Source of the DNA: Amycolatopsis sp. 195334CR
GTDB taxonomy: Bacteria > Actinomycetota > Actinomycetes > Mycobacteriales > Pseudonocardiaceae
Direction of reading: 5' to 3'
Assembly (NCBI RefSeq): GCF_017309385.1
Contig: NZ_JAFJMJ010000001.1
Coordinates: 620,001-684,000 of the forward strand
DNA length: 64,000 nucleotides
The translations under genes were made by a program, and so were the position numbers. Each line of letters opens with the position of its first letter. The stretch's first letter is position 1. Positions 49,523 through 57,252 of this stretch are shown piece after piece. The notes under the pieces were generated by a model. The model was not told the DNA's origin and searched no databases. It was given only the letters and a program-made list of their open reading frames with translations.

Positions 49523-50139
49523 CGTGCCACCTCCTCGTCGGTGAAGTACGCGTCCAGTTTGCCCCGCACGAACGCGCGGGCGCGGTGCAGCAGCACGCGC
49601 TGGTTGGCCGCGGAGATCTCCAGTATCGCGCACACCTCCGCCGAGTCGTAGCCCTCGACGTCGCGCAGGGTGAGCACCACGCGCTGGCGTTCGGGCAGGT
49701 CGGCGAGCGCGGCGGACACCTGGGCACGCACTTCGCCGTCGAGCGCGGCCTGGTCCGGGCCCGGCCAGGGCGCGGGCAGTTCCAGCCAGTGCCCGGGGAA
49801 CGGGTCGCCGGGCCCGCCGAACTTCGCCGGGTCGACGGTGGGGCCGAGATCGCTCGCCGGGATGGTCCGGTATTCGCGCTTGCCCCGGCGTTTCGCGGTG
49901 TTGACCAGGATGCGGAAGACCCAGGTCTTCAACGAGGAGCGGCCCTCGAAGCCGTCGATGCCCTTGATCACCGCGAGCCAGGTGTCCTGCACGACCTCGG
50001 CCGCGGACTCGCCGGTCGAGACGAACGAGCGGGCCAGCCGGAGCAGGCCGGGAGACCAGCTGTCGAGCACGAGCGCGAACGCCGCCTCGTCGCGGGCACG
50101 AAGCCGCGCCACCAGTTCCTCGTCCCCAGGCAACCCCAC
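49519..50139 (-). CDS. ECF sigma factor with cognate zf-HC2 anti-sigma
   Basis: 206 residues. Region 2: LLRLARSFVSTGESAAEVVQDTWLAVIKGIDGFEGRSSLKTWVFRILVNTAKRRG. Region 4: LADLPERQRVVLTLRDVEGYDSAEVCAILEIS, which recognises the -35 box. A linker of 50 residues is normal. GTG 50139 is preceded by TAGTCT 6 nt upstream, a leaderless pattern. The gene for an anti-sigma factor follows with a 4-bp overlap. Regulon unknown. Confidence 0.9.
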   Translation of the reverse strand: MGLPGDEELVARLRARDEAAFALVLDSWSPGLLRLARSFVSTGESAAEVVQDTWLAVIKGIDGFEGRSSLKTWVFRILVNTAKRRGKREYRTIPASDLGPTVDPAKFGGPGDPFPGHWLELPAPWPGPDQAALDGEVRAQVSAALADLPERQRVVLTLRDVEGYDSAEVCAILEISAANQRVLLHRARAFVRGKLDAYFTDEEVAR

Positions 50140-50145
50140 GGCGGG

Positions 50146-50151
50146 AGACTA
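50146..50151 (-). promoter_or_regulatory. Putative -10 box (TAGTCT) of leaderless ECF mRNA
   Basis: TAGTCT on the minus strand ends 6 nt before the GTG at 50139. The long hairpin at 50184-50238 lies just upstream. Confidence 0.35.
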
Positions 50152-50183
50152 GCGCTGCTCGGCGCCGTCCGCCCCGGGTCGAT

Positions 50184-50238
50184 TGCTATGAGTGGGGCAT
50201 TACTTGCAATCAACGCAAGTAATGCCCCACTCATAGCA
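50184..50238. repeat. Perfect 24-bp hairpin between ECF operons
   Basis: Arms 50184-50207 (TGCTATGAGTGGGGCATTAC and four more) and 50215-50238 are fully complementary with a 7-nt loop AATCAAC. It is 2 bp after the stop (50240) of the small gene on the minus strand and 45 bp before the ECF gene's start. It has the same 24-bp/7-nt geometry as the hairpin at 40490-40544 but a different sequence. It probably terminates the upstream operon. Confidence 0.8.
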
Positions 50239-50239
50239 T

Positions 50240-50533
50240 TCAGCCGGGCGGGTGGACGGTGTGGGTTCGGGCCGGGTCCCAGTCGGTCGAGCGGAGCAGG
50301 CGTTCGCGCATCCGGGCCCAGCCGTCCGGCCGGGCGATCACCAGCCAGGTGTCCGGCCCGCCGTCGACGAACCGCCTGGCCTGGCGCAACCACGAGGCCG
50401 CCTGCTCCGGCCAGTCCACAATGGACAAAACGGTGCCACCGCGCGCGGTCCAGGTGGCCGCGGCGGCCTCGGCCATCGCCCGGCACTCGTCGTCGCGGGA
50501 GCAGCCGATGGTCAGCGTGCCGCGTCGGGTCAC
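50240..50533 (-). CDS. Small protein downstream of alkyltransferase gene
   Basis: 97 residues from GTG 50533, which overlaps the alkyltransferase stop by 4 bp. TIGCSRDDECRAMAEAAAATW, LSIVDWPEQAASWLRQARRF and DTWLVIARPDGWARMRERLL suggest a Rossmann-like alpha/beta fold. No function recognised. The tight coupling suggests a role with the DNA-repair gene or sigma factor. It ends at a long hairpin. Confidence 0.7.
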   Translation of the reverse strand: MTRRGTLTIGCSRDDECRAMAEAAAATWTARGGTVLSIVDWPEQAASWLRQARRFVDGGPDTWLVIARPDGWARMRERLLRSTDWDPARTHTVHPPG

Positions 50534-51123
50534 GCGGCCTCCATGCTGAGCAGGTGGTGCTTCGCCTCGGCACCGCCCGCGTACCCGCCGAACGAACCGT
50601 CCGAGCGGACCACCCGGTGGCACGGCACGACCAGCGGCAACGGGTTCGTCGCGCACGCCGTGCCGACCGCCCGCACCGCGCGCGGGCTGCCCGCGGCCGT
50701 GGCGACCTCGGCGTAGCTCTCCGTCCGGCCGTAGCCGATCTCGGCTAGGTGGGTCAGCACGGCCAGCCGGAAGCCCTTCGACAGCCGGAAGTCCAGCGGC
50801 AGGTCGAACGAGCGGCGCCGGCCGTCGAAGTACTCGTCGAGCTGGTGGACCGCGGCGTCGAGGCGGCCCGGCGCGCGGAGGATGCGTGGGCTGACCACCT
50901 CGGCGAGGTTCTTCAGCACGGCGTCGTGGTCCTGGCGGGCGAAGGCCACCCGGACCAGCCCGGCGTCGGTGGCGGCCAGCAGCAACTCCCCCACCGGCGA
51001 GTCGACGGTGCGGTAGGCGACGTCCAGCACCCCGTCGCGCTCGGCGGCGGCGACCAGCTTCGCGCGCAGCCGCGCGGTGGTCGCCGGATCGATCTCGGGC
51101 AGGTCAGCGAACAGCTCGGACAC
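50530..51123 (-). CDS. O6-alkylguanine-DNA methyltransferase (Ogt type)
   Basis: 197 residues. The active-site motif VVPCHRVV has the acceptor Cys168; GRTESYAEVATAAGSPRAVRAVGTACATNP is the helix-turn-helix and Asn/Arg recognition region. It repairs O6-methylguanine by transferring the methyl group to Cys168. GTG 51123 is selected because GGGGAG lies 5 nt upstream; GTG 51129 is possible. It overlaps the ECF sigma gene by 20 bp. The pairing suggests the sigma factor responds to alkylation or other DNA damage. Confidence 0.92.
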   Translation of the reverse strand: MSELFADLPEIDPATTARLRAKLVAAAERDGVLDVAYRTVDSPVGELLLAATDAGLVRVAFARQDHDAVLKNLAEVVSPRILRAPGRLDAAVHQLDEYFDGRRRSFDLPLDFRLSKGFRLAVLTHLAEIGYGRTESYAEVATAAGSPRAVRAVGTACATNPLPLVVPCHRVVRSDGSFGGYAGGAEAKHHLLSMEAA

Positions 51124-51658
51124 GGTCACTCCCCGGGTAGACGGCTCTGAGTTTCTTGATCCCGTCGGCGGCGGCGCGCCTCGCGGCGTCGGCCGAGCCA
51201 CCGGTGATCGCGGCGATCTCCTGGTAGGGCAGGCCACCGAGGTAGTGGTAGGCGACCGCGGTCCGCTGGCGGTCCGGCAGCGAGCCGAGCGCGGCCCACA
51301 GGTCGCCGTCCCAGTCCTCCGGGCGGCCGCGCGGGGACGGGCGCTCCGGCACCTCGGCGGTGGTGATCGCCCGCCGCGCCTCGGCCCGGCGCACGTCGAT
51401 GGCCTTGCGGTGCGCGATGGTGACGAGCCAGGCCTCGACGTTGGCGTCGGCGGGCAGGTCCGGGTACGCCTTGAGCGCGGAGAGAAAGGTCTCCGACCAG
51501 GCGTCCTCGGCGTCGGCGTGCCCGAGCACGGCGCGGCAGACGCGCAGCACCATGGCGCCGTACTCGGTGACGATCTCGTCGAACGGCTGTTTCTTTGGCC
51601 GCGCCTCCGGCCCGGCGGGCGAGGTCGCTTTTGAGCCGGTCACTGGGCTGAGGCACAC
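51104..51658 (-). CDS. ECF-type sigma factor linked to alkyltransferase
   Basis: 184 residues at most. Region 2: FDEIVTEYGAMVLRVCRAVLGHADAEDAWSETFLSALKAYPD. Region 4: LGSLPDRQRTAVAYHYLGGLPYQEIAAITGGSADAARRAAADGIKKL. GTG 51658 gives a 24-residue N-terminal extension without sequence character; GTG 51643 is an alternative. The first codons lie inside a long inverted repeat (51621-51710). It is first in an operon with an Ogt and a small protein. Confidence 0.85.
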   Translation of the reverse strand: MCLSPVTGSKATSPAGPEARPKKQPFDEIVTEYGAMVLRVCRAVLGHADAEDAWSETFLSALKAYPDLPADANVEAWLVTIAHRKAIDVRRAEARRAITTAEVPERPSPRGRPEDWDGDLWAALGSLPDRQRTAVAYHYLGGLPYQEIAAITGGSADAARRAAADGIKKLRAVYPGSDRVRAVR

Positions 51659-51710
51659 CAGGCCGCTGGGGCGACCTGGCGCGCCTCAGCCCAGTGACCG
51701 GCGCGACCTC
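51621..51710. promoter_or_regulatory. Long inverted repeat over sigma-factor start
   Basis: Outer arms GAGGTCGC (51621-51628) and GCGACCTC (51703-51710); inner arms CCGGTCACTGGGCTGAGGC (51636-51654) and GCCTCAGCCCAGTGACCGG (51683-51701), 19 bp and perfect. The repeat begins within the first codons of the ECF sigma gene and extends upstream. It could be a translational attenuator, a repressor site, or a mobile palindrome that has extended the 5' end of the gene. Confidence 0.65.
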
Positions 51711-51800
51711 GCGCGGGGGTGCGTTCTACGACCATGTCCTGTCCCCTTCGTCGAAAACCCTTTGTACCGGGTAGACGCGGGGACGGCGCGGAACGTGAGA

Positions 51801-52406
51801 TCAGCGCGCGAACGGCACGCTTTCGGCCAGCTCGCTGCCCGCCAGCAGGTGCTGGAGCAGCACGATCAGCACCTGCTTGGTGGACTCGCGATCACGCGCG
51901 TCGCACAGCAGGAGGGGGACCGACGGGTCCACGTCCAGCGCGGCGCGCACCTCCTCGGTCCCGTACCGGTAGGCGCCGTCGAAGCAGTTGACGCCGACGA
52001 TGAACGGGAGCCCGCGGCGCTCGAAGAAGTCGACCGCGGCGAAGCAGCTCTCCAGCCGCCGGGTGTCGGCCAGCACCACCGCGCCGAGCGCGCCGGTGGC
52101 CAGCTCGTCCCACATGAACCAGAACCGGTCCTGCCCCGGCGTGCCGAACAGGTACAGGATCAGGTCCTGGTTGATGGTGATCCGGCCGAAGTCCAGTGCC
52201 ACCGTGGTGGTGGTCTTCGCCTCCACCCCGGACAGGTCGTCCACGCCGGCCGAGGCCTCGGTGATCAGCTCCTCGGTGCGCAGCGGGGGTACCTCGCTGA
52301 CCGAGCCGACCATCGTGGTCTTGCCGACCCCGAAGCCACCGGCGATGAGGATCTTGACCGCGGTTGCGGTCAGTCCGCGCCGGGCCTCAGAGTTTCCGGA
52401 TGCCAT
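51801..52406 (-). CDS. Conservon GTP-binding protein (CvnD type), conservon 2
   Basis: 201 residues. GGFGVGKTT P-loop, ALDFGRI, GTPGQDRFWFMWDEL, and NCFDG for base recognition, as in the paralogue at 42.1 kb. Start ATG 52406 overlaps the DUF742 gene by 20 bp. Fourth gene of conservon 2, in the same order as conservon 1. The segment between here and the sigma-factor gene (51711-51800) shows no gene. Confidence 0.9.
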   Translation of the reverse strand: MASGNSEARRGLTATAVKILIAGGFGVGKTTMVGSVSEVPPLRTEELITEASAGVDDLSGVEAKTTTTVALDFGRITINQDLILYLFGTPGQDRFWFMWDELATGALGAVVLADTRRLESCFAAVDFFERRGLPFIVGVNCFDGAYRYGTEEVRAALDVDPSVPLLLCDARDRESTKQVLIVLLQHLLAGSELAESVPFAR

Positions 52407-52749
52407 CAAGAACCGCCTGCAGTACGTGTTTGTTGGGGGTTTCGGTCAACGGGGCCGCGGTGCGGAAGAGCACCAGGTTCTGCTCGATCAGATCACACAG
52501 CAGCACCTTGACCACCGGCAGTGGCAGATCGACCCTGGCGGCCACCTCGGCGACCGAGATCGGGCGCTGGCAGAGGCGCACGATCTGGCCGTACTCCGGG
52601 TCCATGCCCGCCGCCTCGGCGATCGAGGGCATGGCGACCACCAGCGTGATCAGGTCCAGCGAGACGTTCTCCGACCGCGTGCGCCCGCCGGTGACCGCGT
52701 ACGGCCGGACCAGCGGGTCGTCGAACCAGGCCTCGTGGCGCGGGGTCAT
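52387..52749 (-). CDS. Conservon DUF742 protein (CvnC type), conservon 2
   Basis: 120 residues: VRPYAVTGGRTRSENVSLDLITLVVAMP, the DUF742 core, then a helix-turn-helix-like LPLPVVKVLLCDLIEQNLVLF. ATG 52749 overlaps the roadblock stop by 4 bp. Confidence 0.9.
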   Translation of the reverse strand: MTPRHEAWFDDPLVRPYAVTGGRTRSENVSLDLITLVVAMPSIAEAAGMDPEYGQIVRLCQRPISVAEVAARVDLPLPVVKVLLCDLIEQNLVLFRTAAPLTETPNKHVLQAVLDGIRKL

Positions 52750-53162
52750 GGCGAGGTGCGCTGCGGGGCCGCGCTTCTCGGTGCGGCGGTGAGAACGGCC
52801 CCGACCCGTTTCACCATCAGGTTCATCTCGTAGGCGACCATGCCCATGTCCGCGTCCTCGGCGGCGAGCAGCGCGAGGCACGCCCCGCGCCCGGCCGCGG
52901 TGACGAAGAGGAAGGCGTGGTCCATCTCCACCATGGTCTGGCGCACGTTACCGCCCCCGAAGTGGCGGCCGGTACCCCTGGCCAGGCTCTGGAAGGCCGA
53001 GGCCACCGCGGACAGGTGCTCGGCGTCCTCTTCGGACAGATTGCCCGAACGGCCGATCAGCAGCCCGTCCGCCGAGAGCACCACGGCACGGTCGGCGCCC
53101 GCCACCCGCTTGACCAGGTCGTCGAGCAACCAGTCGAGTTCACTGACTCCGGCGTTGACCAT
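52746..53162 (-). CDS. Roadblock/LC7 protein (CvnB type), conservon 2
   Basis: 138 residues with the roadblock domain ELDWLLDDLVKRVAGADRAVVLSADGLLI. The ATG shares its A with the TAA of the kinase gene (TAATG). It is an adapter between kinase and GTPase in the conservon model. Confidence 0.9.
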   Translation of the reverse strand: MVNAGVSELDWLLDDLVKRVAGADRAVVLSADGLLIGRSGNLSEEDAEHLSAVASAFQSLARGTGRHFGGGNVRQTMVEMDHAFLFVTAAGRGACLALLAAEDADMGMVAYEMNLMVKRVGAVLTAAPRSAAPQRTSP

Positions 53163-55720
53163 TAGGTTCGTTCTCCATACCTGTCGTGCCTGCCCAAGTC
53201 CTGCTCCCTGGCGCGGCGGGTGCCCTGCTGGAAGGCGGCCAGCCGGTTGCGGGCCTGTTCGGCCCCGTCGGCTGGTTCCTCCCACTCCTGCTCATCGATT
53301 TGCGCAGGTCCGTCGTTTCTCAGCTGCGGCACCAGGTTCTGCTGCCGTCGCCGCTGGGGCAGCGGCGGGCGCCCCGGCGGGGCCGCGGCCGCGGGCCCGG
53401 CGGCACCGGGACGGCGCGGCTGCTGCGGGCGCGCGTCCCCGGTCGGCCGGGACTCCGGCGCGCGGGACTCCAGGGGCCGCGACTCGGCCGGCCGGGCTTC
53501 CGCCGGACGGCGGACCTCCGGCGGCCGGTTGCCGTTCTCCGGCGGCGGCTCGGGCGGGAGCAGCTGGTGCCGCGGGCGGAACAGGTCTTCGCGCTCGCGC
53601 GGCGGGGGTTCGGGCAGTCTGCCGTTGGCCTGGGACTCGGTCGGCCACGGCGGGGTCGCCTCGGGCGCCGGGCGCTCGGGCGGCTGGGGCAGTTTGGGCA
53701 TGGGCGGCAGCGAGGTCGAGGACGGCGTGCTGCCCAGCAGCGGCTGCTCCGGGCGGCGCAGCGGCCGCCGCTCCTGCTGCCGGGGCACGTCGACGTCGTC
53801 TTCATCGGGTTCCGGCTCGTCGAGCGTGCCGAGCAGCTCCGACCGGACCAGCACGATCGCCCTGGTGCCCCCGTATGCGGACTCGCGCAGGGTGACCGCG
53901 ATGCCGTGGCGCACGGCCAGCCGTGCCACCACGAACAGGCCGAGCCGCGGTTCGTCGGACAGCGCCATGATGCCGAAGTCCGGCGGATCGGTGAGCATCT
54001 CGTTCAGCTCGGCCAGGTGGTCGGGCTCGATGCCGAGGCCCTGGTCCTCGACCTCGATGACCACGCCGCGGCCGACCACGTTGCCGCGGATCTCCACCCG
54101 GGACTCGGGCGGGGAGAAGGAGGTGGCGTTGTCGATCAGCTCGGCGAGCAGGTGCACCAGGTCGCCGACCACCGGCCCGTTGATCGCCACCTGGGGCAGC
54201 TTCGCCACGCCGACCCTGGTGAAGTCCTCGGTCTCGGCGGAGGCACCGCGGACCACCGCGGCCAGGCTGACCGGCTTGCGCCACTGCCTGCCCGGCTGAC
54301 CGCCACCGAGGATGATCAGGTTCTCCGCGTTGCGGCGGGCGCGGGTGGACAGGTGGTCGAGCTGGAACAGCGTGTCCAGCTGGTCCGGGTCCTCCTGCTT
54401 GCGCTCGGCCTGGTCCAGCACCTTGAGCTGGCGGTGCACGATGACCTGGCTGCGGTGGGCGATGTTGAGGAAGACGGTTTTGGTGCCCTCACGGGTTTTC
54501 GCCTCGTCGATGGCGGCCGCGATGGCGGTCTGCTGGGCCCGGTTGAACGCCGCGGCGACCTGGCCGATCTCGTCCGAGCCGTGGTCGAGGAAGCGCACGT
54601 CCTGGTCGAGGTCGACGTCCTCGCCCGCCCGCACCCGGTCCACCAGTTCCGGCAGCCTGGTGTCGGCCATGTCGAGGGTTTCCTCGCGCAGCAGGGCGAG
54701 CCTGCCGATGAGCCGGTTCGACAGGCGCAGGGCGAAGAGGAACACCGCGATGGCGACCAGCAGCGCGACGGCGGCCGCGATGATCGAGGTGACCAGCGTG
54801 TCGTCGGCGTCGTCGATGGCCAGCGTGGTGGCCTGCCCGCTCTGCTGGATGAACAGGCCCATCAGCGCGCTGCCGACGTCGCGGGCGGCGGTGCGCCACT
54901 CCTCCTCCGGCACCGGCAGCACGGTCTGGTTGCCGCGCAGGAAGGCGTTCTCCACCGTGGTCACGGTGTTCCAGGCGGGGCTGGCCAGCAACTGGTCGTA
55001 CTTCGCCTTGACGTCGGCGGGCATCCGGGTCACCGCGCCGGTCAGTTCGGCGCGGTAGGCGCCGATCTCGCCGATGTAGGTGCGGAAGTCGGCTTCGGTG
55101 AGACCGCCGCCGGCCACCCCGGCCGCAGCGAGCGCGTCGCCGCGCTGCATCCGGTCGGCGCTGGAGAACAGCGGCACGGCGATGACCCGGAGGAAGGCGA
55201 TCTGGGCGTTCGGCGCGTCCTGGGCGAGGCCGTTGAGGCCGTCGGTGAACAGGTCGATGATCCCGTTGTAGTACCCGTAGGCCTCGCTCAGCTGCGGCTG
55301 GCCGTTGTCGATCTGCTGGCGGAACTGCGGCAGCTGGCCGAGCTGGGTGGCCGCGCCGACGATGTTCTTCTGCACGTCCGGGGCCGCGTCGCCGGACATG
55401 GCCTGCAGGCGGGAGAGGACCTCCTGCGCGGCCGCGTCGACCTTGGTGCGCTGCGGGCCGAGCGCCGCGCGCTCCGAACCGGGACTGGCCAGTTCCTTCA
55501 GGCTGAGCCTGCGCTCCTCCTGGAAGTTCGCGAAGAACAGCACCGCGGGGCGCTCGATGTCGCGGACCTGGTTCGCCTTGTCACGGACCTGGACCGCGTC
55601 GAAGACCAGGTAGCCGGAGAGCGCGACGCCGACGGCGAGCAGGGCGATGCTCGGGACGAGGGCGATGGCGAGTACGCGTGAGCGGATCGACGAGCTTCGC
55701 CGAGTGGGGTGCTTCTTCAC
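53162..55720 (-). CDS. NIT-domain sensor histidine kinase (CvnA type), conservon 2
   Basis: 852 residues from GTG 55720. Membrane helix 1 (VLAIALVPSIALLAVGVALSG), an extracellular all-helical nitrate/nitrite-sensing (NIT) domain (about 45-310; IERPAVLFFANFQEERRLSL is a hallmark), helix 2 (LVTSIIAAAVALLVAIAVFLF), a HAMP domain, the coiled segment LFQLDHLSTRARRNAENLIIL, and an HATPase (ELIDNATSFSPPES, EDQGLGIEPD). The last 220 residues are Pro/Arg/Glu-rich and disordered. It likely senses a small extracellular ligand such as nitrate. First gene of conservon 2. Confidence 0.92.
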   Translation of the reverse strand: MKKHPTRRSSSIRSRVLAIALVPSIALLAVGVALSGYLVFDAVQVRDKANQVRDIERPAVLFFANFQEERRLSLKELASPGSERAALGPQRTKVDAAAQEVLSRLQAMSGDAAPDVQKNIVGAATQLGQLPQFRQQIDNGQPQLSEAYGYYNGIIDLFTDGLNGLAQDAPNAQIAFLRVIAVPLFSSADRMQRGDALAAAGVAGGGLTEADFRTYIGEIGAYRAELTGAVTRMPADVKAKYDQLLASPAWNTVTTVENAFLRGNQTVLPVPEEEWRTAARDVGSALMGLFIQQSGQATTLAIDDADDTLVTSIIAAAVALLVAIAVFLFALRLSNRLIGRLALLREETLDMADTRLPELVDRVRAGEDVDLDQDVRFLDHGSDEIGQVAAAFNRAQQTAIAAAIDEAKTREGTKTVFLNIAHRSQVIVHRQLKVLDQAERKQEDPDQLDTLFQLDHLSTRARRNAENLIILGGGQPGRQWRKPVSLAAVVRGASAETEDFTRVGVAKLPQVAINGPVVGDLVHLLAELIDNATSFSPPESRVEIRGNVVGRGVVIEVEDQGLGIEPDHLAELNEMLTDPPDFGIMALSDEPRLGLFVVARLAVRHGIAVTLRESAYGGTRAIVLVRSELLGTLDEPEPDEDDVDVPRQQERRPLRRPEQPLLGSTPSSTSLPPMPKLPQPPERPAPEATPPWPTESQANGRLPEPPPREREDLFRPRHQLLPPEPPPENGNRPPEVRRPAEARPAESRPLESRAPESRPTGDARPQQPRRPGAAGPAAAAPPGRPPLPQRRRQQNLVPQLRNDGPAQIDEQEWEEPADGAEQARNRLAAFQQGTRRAREQDLGRHDRYGERT

Positions 55721-55889
55721 CGCGGTCCGTTTTCCTTCCGGCTTCTTCCTTGATATGAGTCGATCCCGGGTCCCCACACCCGGGCTCAGCTAGCCGGATC
55801 AGCTCGTCCGAACTGTCCCCGGGCCGCTTGGCGGCAAAGACATTAGGCAGCGGGGCCAGCGGGAGTCAAATCCGCTACTCCGTACAGAC

Positions 55890-55903
55890 CAACCGGTCGG
55901 TTG
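55890..55903. promoter_or_regulatory. TetR-type palindrome upstream of conservon 2
   Basis: CAACCG-GT-CGGTTG, extended by A/T on both sides (ACCAACCGGTCGGTTGAT). Similar half-sites (CCGGTTGGT) occur at 63270-63278 next to the double TetR gene, so the same type of regulator may bind both. Confidence 0.45.
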
Positions 55904-56357
55904 ATCTTTGACCGCCGAAAGATCCAAGCGGAAATAGGCCAACCTGAGTCAACGGACAGCCCCTTTCGGCCGGTCCTCCCTCGCGTCGCGCAGCCTGCCG
56001 ACTACCGGGCGCGACGCCCTGGTCACGGCATATTACCGTCGGGTAGCATACCGCACGCCGACGGGTCGGCGCACGGGCCGGTGACCGGTGCGCGGGAGGC
56101 GCGGAATTCGCGCACCCGCTATTTTGTGTGCATCCGGCAAGATCGTCAATGAAGTTGCGGTGAGAATCGTCACCAGAACTTTTCACGGTGATATCCGTAA
56201 CGCGCGCGCGGACTAATTGGAGACCGCTCCCGAATAGTCGCCGGAGCACCGCCCGATGTTTCCGATCGGACGGTGGAACCGGCTGCGCCGTTCCGCGCAG
56301 CGCGCCACTGGGCCCGGGGAGCCGGTTCCCGACCATCGTCGTGAAAACGCCCCGGTC

Positions 56358-56372
56358 TTGAACGAAGTTCAA
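56358..56372. promoter_or_regulatory. Palindrome TTGAAC-GAA-GTTCAA upstream of ssu operon
   Basis: Perfect 6-bp arms with a 3-bp spacer, about 125 bp before the GTG of the sulfonate permease gene. It may be the operator of a sulfur-status regulator. Confidence 0.35.
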
Positions 56373-56496
56373 CCCCGACCCGGTCCATCATCCGGGAGTC
56401 CTTGCCCGGCCTCCGGGCGCGCACCAGACTCAGCCGCAGCTTCACCAGATATCCCATCCCTGCCAACGATCCCGCGGCTGAACGGGAGATTTTGTC

Positions 56497-57252
56497 GTGC
56501 CTGCAAAGCATTCGGGCCTGCTGCGCTGGATCAGCCCGGTGGCCCTGCTGGTGCTGTGGCAGCTCGCCAGCAGTTCGGGCCTGCTGCCACCGGAGAAACT
56601 GAGTTCCCCGCTGACCGTGCTGGAGGCGGGGGTCGAGGTGGCCGGCACCGGTGAGCTGGGCGAAGCCTTCGCCGTCTCGGTCACCAGGGTGCTGATCGGG
56701 TTCGCCATCGGCGCCTCGATCGGCGTGGTGCTCGGCATCGTCGCCGGCCTGTCGCGGTGGGGAAACCTGCTGGTCGACCCGCCGGTGCAGATGCTGCGCA
56801 CGCTCCCCTTCCTCGGGCTGATCCCGTTGTTCATCCTGTGGTTCGGCATCGGCGAGACGCCGAAGATCGTGCTGGTGGCGCTCGGCGTCGCGTTCCCGCT
56901 CTACCTGAACGTCCACTCCGGAATTCGCACGGTGGACGACCAGCTCGTCGAGGCGACCACCGCACTCGGGTACACCAGGGCGGAACGGCTGTGGCACGTG
57001 GTGCTGCCGTCCGCGGTGCCGCAGACCCTGGTCGGGCTGCGGCAGTCGCTCGGCATCGCCTGGCTCTCGCTGATCGTCGGCGAGCAGGTCAACGCGGACG
57101 CCGGGCTGGGCTACCTGATCAACAACGCGCGCGAGTTCCTGCGCACCGACGTGATCGTGGTCGGGCTGATCGTCTACGCCGCACTCGGGCTGGCCACCGA
57201 CGCGCTGGTCCGGCTGCTGGAAGGAAGGGCGCTGCGATGGCGCGGGATCTGA
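56497..57252 (+). CDS. ssuC: Sulfonate ABC transporter permease
   Basis: 251 residues, six membrane helices. The EAA loop VEATTALGYTRAERLWHVVLPSA that contacts the ATPase is well conserved with SsuC/TauC/NitT permeases. GTG 56497 follows GGGAGA. It imports aliphatic sulfonates together with the next two genes. It overlaps the ATPase gene by 16 bp. Confidence 0.9.
   Translation: MPAKHSGLLRWISPVALLVLWQLASSSGLLPPEKLSSPLTVLEAGVEVAGTGELGEAFAVSVTRVLIGFAIGASIGVVLGIVAGLSRWGNLLVDPPVQMLRTLPFLGLIPLFILWFGIGETPKIVLVALGVAFPLYLNVHSGIRTVDDQLVEATTALGYTRAERLWHVVLPSAVPQTLVGLRQSLGIAWLSLIVGEQVNADAGLGYLINNAREFLRTDVIVVGLIVYAALGLATDALVRLLEGRALRWRGI

Larger units (their letters stand above)
55721..56496. other. 776-bp intergenic region with operator candidates
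   Basis: No protein-like frame was found on either strand. Two dyads stand out: CAACCG (55890-55895), GT, CGGTTG (55898-55903), a TetR-type palindrome about 170 bp upstream of the conservon 2 kinase; and TTGAAC (56358-56363), GAA, GTTCAA (56367-56372), about 125 bp upstream of the sulfonate permease. The region is less GC-rich than the genes around 56.0-56.25 kb and probably holds both divergent promoters. No sulfur-responsive leader peptide with Cys codons was found. Confidence 0.6.

Noticed and set aside
56170..56997. A minus-strand frame of 275 codons upstream of and antisense to the sulfonate permease
   Set aside because: It overlaps the well-supported permease gene; residues are His/Arg/Gln/Asp-rich without domains.
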